A stretch of DNA of 64,000 nt from Zea mays (Eukaryota > Streptophyta > Magnoliopsida > Poales > Poaceae): positions 158,533,825 through 158,597,824 of the forward strand of contig NC_050096.1 of the NCBI RefSeq assembly GCF_902167145.1. The letters run 5' to 3'. The notes beneath the pieces are model-generated. The model saw only the letters and a list, made by a program, of their open reading frames with translations. It was not told where the DNA came from and did no database searches. The position numbers and the translations under genes are program-made. Below are positions 59,623 through 64,000 of the stretch, in pieces (the first letter of the stretch is position 1; each line of letters starts with the position of its first letter).

Positions 59623-62600
59623 ATGTCCGAAGACAAGAAGATTGCCGCTGAGACGAAGCTGTCTGAAGAGGAGAAGCTCTTTGAGGAGAAGAAAGCTACA
59701 AACCCTTATATAGCTGGGTTTATTGAGTCAATGGACAAATCAAACACGGAGAAGATTACTAAGGAGATACTGGAAGGCCTGTCTGAAGATACCGGTGATA
59801 GTGATGATTATGATGCTGAAAGCGGGGGAGAAGATTCTGAGGATCGGCCATGGAGGCCAAGTCATACAATTTTTGGGAAATCTACAATTAAACAGAGTCA
59901 TCTTGACAATATGAGAGAAAGGTACTTTCGAGATATGTCTATTGTGAGAGTTGGTGGAGACAATAATGTCCTTGCCCTGAGGAAGACGAAGTTGTGATTT
60001 ACCGAAGCTTCTTCAAAGCTGGGCTTCGGTTTCCATTGAGCAAGTTTGTGGTCGAAGTGCTAAAAATTTATCAGATTTACCTTCATCAGATAACCCCTGA
60101 AGCTGTTATTAGAATGGGGATTTTTGTCTGGGCTGTGAGAAGCCAGGGATTGGAACCCAGCGCAAAATGCTTCTGCAGTATGCACGAGCTTGTATACGAG
60201 ACGAAGGCCATGGGCAAACAACAATATCATAACAATTTTGGTTGTTATGGATTTATCGCCCGCCCCAACGCAAGCTACCCGGTGCCAACATACCGGAAAA
60301 GGTGGCCTGGGGCCTGGATGGAGGAATGGTTTTACGTGAAGAATGACTTGAAGGCAAGAGAAGATATTAAGGAAGTTATTATGCGCCCCATTTGGTCCCG
60401 CTTCGGCCACCGAAGGCTGAAGGTTGAAATTGACGAAGCCGCAGAAGCATGTCAGAAGGCTTTTGGTATTGTCTGCTTCTTTATTGGTACGAGAGATTTG
60501 GTTCAAGAGCACATAGCATACAGAGTATGGCCGCTTATAGAGAGCTAGGAAATGCCGAAGGAGACAATCACCGAAACTAGTGAAGGTGAACTAGTCCAGC
60601 TAAAGTACACATTTAGATGCGGGGATAAATTCGATGAACCAAACGATGACTGGCTAAAATGCATCGAAGTTACCAGTGATGAACTACTTGGATCATATTC
60701 CAAGGCAGAAGACAATGCATTATCCACAGCCTTCGGAGGCCGGAGAAAAAAGAGATTGAATAGAGTTTTTGATGCTATTGGTTTCGTCTACCCTGACTAC
60801 CGCTACCCACTGCGAGGTCAGGGAAAGAAGAGGAAAACTGCCGCTTCGGCCACTCCAGACGAGCCTGCGCCGAAGGGCAAAAAGTTGAAGGTCCTTACCC
60901 ACCGGCCACGCTACATTATTGAATCGGTCGTGGTGCCTGATTTTGGCGGGGAGGCCTCTTCAGCTGCTGAACCAAGAGAACTCGTTCCTCCCACACAGAA
61001 GGCTGAAGAGCCGGCTATAATGCCGAAGGTACCCTCAGCTGAGCTAGCTGAGTCGAAGACTAATAAGGATAAGGCTGAAGAGCCAAAAATTGGAGGAACA
61101 AAAGTGTTAGAAATTTTGAGCCCTTCGTCAGAAGTGACGGTGCCGAAAGCACAAAAAAGTTCTACCGCAACTCCCAAGAGAAGGAGGATGGCAAATGTAC
61201 TAGATGTGTTGGAAACAGTAAAGACTTTGAACTCTACTCCTTCGAGAAAAATTGCCGAGGCTTCAAAAGCGCAAACCAAAGCTGAAACAAAGCCGACCGA
61301 AATTGAAGTTGCATCAATCCAAGCTGGTACCGAAGCTGGGCCTGCAGAGCCCATTGAGAAAAAGCCTTCGGAAATTGAAGAAAAAGCAACAGAAGAAAAG
61401 GCTACAGAGCAAATTTCGCCTGAAAAGGTTGCTACTTCTGCTCCCGAAGCTTTAAAAGAGAGCATTGATTACATCATCCGCCATGCTTCGGGAAAGGTGC
61501 TTTCTAAGGAAGAAGAACGAGAAGCTCAACATTACACCCAAAAATTGAAATATCGAAGGGGGCATTAGTGTTTAATGGTAGCGAGGAGGAAGATTTTTTG
61601 TACTGTCTCCCGGATAACAAAGAGATCCGTCAGCCGGGAGATAGGTAGAAGCTTCGGATTTCCGAAGCTAGAAGATGGCCTTTCAGTATTGTCAAAGGAT
61701 AAATTGGCTGACAGTTTGGCATATAATAGTATAAAGGTATGAAAGTAAATTTTGTATTTAAAAACAAATTATTTCATTTGCTTATGCTTAATCCCGTCCT
61801 CCTCTTGCAGGGCCTAATCCTTAGCAATGCCCTTAGAGCACAGAAAAACATTGAAGATGAAGGGTGCACAATAGCTCTGAACAACCTTCGTTCGGAGGTG
61901 ATTGAACTAAGGAACGAAGGTGTTGAGAAAGACAAGATATTAATTTCATTGGTAAACAAAATAAAAGAAGATGAAGCTAGTTCCAAAGCTCAAGCTGAGG
62001 CCCAAATGAATGAAATCGAAGACCTTCGGAAACAATTAGCAGAGGCCAAAGAAAATGCGTTGTCGCTGAAGCTAACTGAGATGCCACCGAATATTGGAAA
62101 AACTATTTAGAAAAGACAGTTGAAGAGCTTCGCGCATCCAAGGAAAGATGTTTTGAAAAATCTTTGGGCTGCGTGAAGAAGATAAAGACTAGCTTCGCCA
62201 ACATGGGCGCCTATTCAAACGAAGATAACTTCATACGAGGCGACCCTGAGGGTGTTATCGAGTGGATCAGCGGAGAAGCCGAAGCTTTCGAGGAAATTTT
62301 AAGTGATCGTGGGGACGTCTGCGTGTTCTCTGGTGCGAGAGGAGTTTCAGCCTTTTTGGAGAAGGCGGGTTGCTATCATGTTAAAACCTTGGCGCAGGCC
62401 GAAGCTGCCTTCTCCATGGATGACACAAAGGATCCCTCGGCCGAAGCAAGTTTAATGGGCGGTAAATTTTTCACTGACATCTAGGAAAATGGCGGCCGAG
62501 AGATGACTCACAAAATAATGAAGAAAAGCAAAAAAGATATTCATGATGCTCGAGAAGCAGTGAAAAAGCTGAGAAAGCTGCAGAACTCGAGAGGCGGATA

Positions 62601-62830
62601 GGTATCGTTTAATGGCTTTTTTAGCTTCGTCGTTTGCTTTCGTGGCTTCAAACTGATTGGTTTTTTCTACCGCAGCTGAATTACCTCCTCCACCAGAGTC
62701 GTTCGACCCCCTGGCCGACCTAGAGACGAAGAAAGCAATAGGAATTATTAACATAGCCGAATCTATTGTTGACGAAGTCGTCAACAAATTGCTTAACGAA
62801 GCTGCGGAGAAGGTTCTGAAGGAAGAATAG
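59623..62830 (+). pseudogene. 'Putative gypsy-type transposon' protein gene B (decayed, more complete)
   Basis: Start ATG 59623 (MSEDKKIAAETKLSEEEK). The acidic N-terminus runs to a frameshift at about 59970. The conserved domain follows: YRSFFKAGLRFPLSKFVVEV, IYLHQITPEAVIRMGIFVWA, RWPGAWMEEWFYVKNDLKAR (59994-60548). A TAG lies at 60546. The next block (60600-60810) has AEDNALSTAFGGRRKKRLNR and VYPDYRYPLRG, then a long Lys/Glu/Ala/Pro-rich linker to 61568. A further frameshift, an intron (61737-61810), a coiled-coil exon with a frameshift near 62095, a C-terminal domain (FANMGAY..DPEGVIEWISGEAEAFEEIL), TAG at 62482, a second intron (62602-62675) and a short last exon (ELPPPPESFDPLADLETKKA) ending at TAG 62828-62830. 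Same family as gene A; role unknown. Confidence 0.7.
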
Positions 62831-63300
62831 TAGTTGTTGTAAAGACGTTTTTAGGTGATTAATGTAACATTTGTTGAACTAAGTCTGTAATATTTGATAT
62901 GTATAGTTTTTAATCTAGTATGTAAAATATTTTACAATTCACTTCTTTGCGATGCATGAAACTTTTATATACGTACCGTTTTTTAGCCTTCGGCGAAAAA
63001 ACACCTTCCCTTCTTTTCATGCTTAGTAAAGAAGAATATTTATGCTTAGTGAGAATATACATACTTCGTAAAGAACATCCAAGGTTCGTAAAAACATTAA
63101 TGCTTCATAAACAATAGATCTCTTCTTCCACATCATAGATGATGAAGCTGTAATTCTCAGCTGTAATTCTCTGAAGATCGGCTTCGTTTCCAATTCGTGT
63201 CATTGGTGTGATATGATGTATGATGTGATGCTATGCGATATGATGTGATGATATGATGCAAAGAATGATTATAATGCCGAAGACACATACCCACGTTGAA
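62831..63300. other. 3' flank of unit B
   Basis: AT-rich; contains a copy of AAAACACCTTCCCTTCTTTT (about 62999) also present just before block B. ATGATGTGATG-type short repeats occur at about 63205-63265. No gene seen. Confidence 0.5.
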
Positions 63301-63309
63301 ACACAATCT

Positions 63310-63665
63310 CTGCGTCCCCTTAGGAACGATCAAAAACTCTTTGTTGTTTATTTTTCGGCTTCACCGCTTATTTTTTGGTGTAAGTCCTCCCCTTAGGAAC
63401 GTCTTTTGAACTTCTTCGTCTTCTATTTCGGCGGTATTTTTCGCGTTGACTTTTCGTGCTTCGCCTTATATTTCGACAGTATTTGGCTCTGCATTCCCTT
63501 TGGAACAACTTTTGAGCAGAAAACTTACACTGCGCTCCCTTAGTAACGACTTTTTGTAGCTTCGGTAAACTTACGCTGCGCTCCTTAGGAACGACTTTTT
63601 TGTAGCTTCGGTGAAACTGGCACTGCGATTTTTAGCTCTGCATTCCCTTAGGAACGTCTTTTGTG
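63310..63665 (+). repeat. Degenerate array of CCTTAGGAACGAC-TTTTG repeats
   Basis: At least six copies of a CCCTTAGGAACGAC/TTTTTGT core at about 63319, 63391, 63497, 63537, 63580 and 63647, with variable spacers (40-110 bp) rich in CTTCGG. No coding potential. Confidence 0.75.
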
Positions 63666-63731
63666 CTTCAACAATTTTTGAGCTTCGAAAGTCTGGGAAG
63701 AAGATATATTTCATTCTGACGAGCGAAGCTA

Positions 63732-63980
63732 TTACAAGAAATTAAAAGTAGGTTTACATTGATTGTTCTTTATTGAAAAATAAAATGACAATGAACGTAA
63801 AAATGTTTCAGAGGTAGGATATCTCTCAATAGATGTGCTTTGATTCTGGCACAATATTGTTGACTGTGCGAGCTTCGGATTCTTCCCTGAATTCTCGTTG
63901 CTGTTGAGAGTTCTGGCGCCCTTCTGGCTGCTGGCTTCGGGAATAGCCGAAGCGACAAAAGTTGTAGGATGATTGTTCAC
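63732..63980 (-). pseudogene. Unrecognised open reading fragment at the right edge
   Basis: An 82-codon minus-strand frame, possibly starting outside the window, with Asn/Ser/Gln-rich sequence (YVNNHPTTFVASAIPEASSQ). Composition resembles transposon-encoded low-complexity tails. It shares the CTTCGG-rich character of the flanking units. I do not recognise a domain and am not sure it is coding. Confidence 0.25.
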
Positions 63981-64000
63981 ATACTCCGGTATGTAAGGAG

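Overview
This window looks like an intergenic, repeat-dominated block from a large grass genome, most probably maize (Zea mays). The evidence is a Huck-type Gypsy element with its characteristic LTR, an Opie/Ji-type Copia element whose LTR carries ACCGGACAGTCCGGT palindromes, very long 'TGTAACAC...' LTRs, a CACTA element, a FAR1-type Mutator-like element, small MITEs, and only one candidate host gene. Assignments rest on structure (TG..CA ends, target-site duplications, primer-binding sites, protein motifs) and on memory of the families. No database search was run.

Left part, 1-20154: a pile of nested, mostly dead retroelements. A minus-strand element with a very long 5' LTR (1297-6626) runs off the left edge and interrupts the gag of a minus-strand Copia element (LTR 7013-8337). 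That Copia element sits in a decayed plus-strand Gypsy gag (about 8660-9330), which is also cut by a 4,025-bp solo LTR (9342-13366, TSD TGCAC). A plus-strand Copia gag fossil follows (14589-16123), then a 3,072-bp solo LTR (16687-19758, TSD TTCAG).

Middle, 20155-29064: a nearly intact, young Opie/Ji-type Copia element on the minus strand (TSD CATCC). Gag and pol are uninterrupted, and the two LTRs differ by one substitution plus indels.

Middle-right, 29164-48620: a three-level nest. An old Tekay-like LTR was split by a FAR1-type Mutator-like element (30313-47197, ~115-bp TIRs, 9-bp TSD). Its transposase gene was in turn split, inside an intron, by a complete Huck element (32877-46531, TSD ATAGT). 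The Huck polyprotein frame is intact apart from a series of stop codons explicable as C-to-T or G-to-A changes, plus one frameshift in gag.

Right part, 48621-64000: a lower-copy stretch with MITEs and a small secreted cysteine-rich peptide gene (RALF-like, one-base frameshift). Next is a 2.2-kb CACTA element (51465-53682, TSD AAG) carrying what appears to be an uninterrupted five-exon gene for a C48/Ulp1-like cysteine protease. The last 9.5 kb holds two adjacent, diverged units, each with a ~600-bp TGTTG...CCA block, a TATA box and a decayed multi-exon gene for a 'putative gypsy-type transposon' protein with a coiled-coil C-terminal half.

The clearest biological points are the dated nesting order, the retained protease gene in an otherwise transposase-less CACTA element, the directional decay of Huck, and the paired transposon-protein units at the right end.
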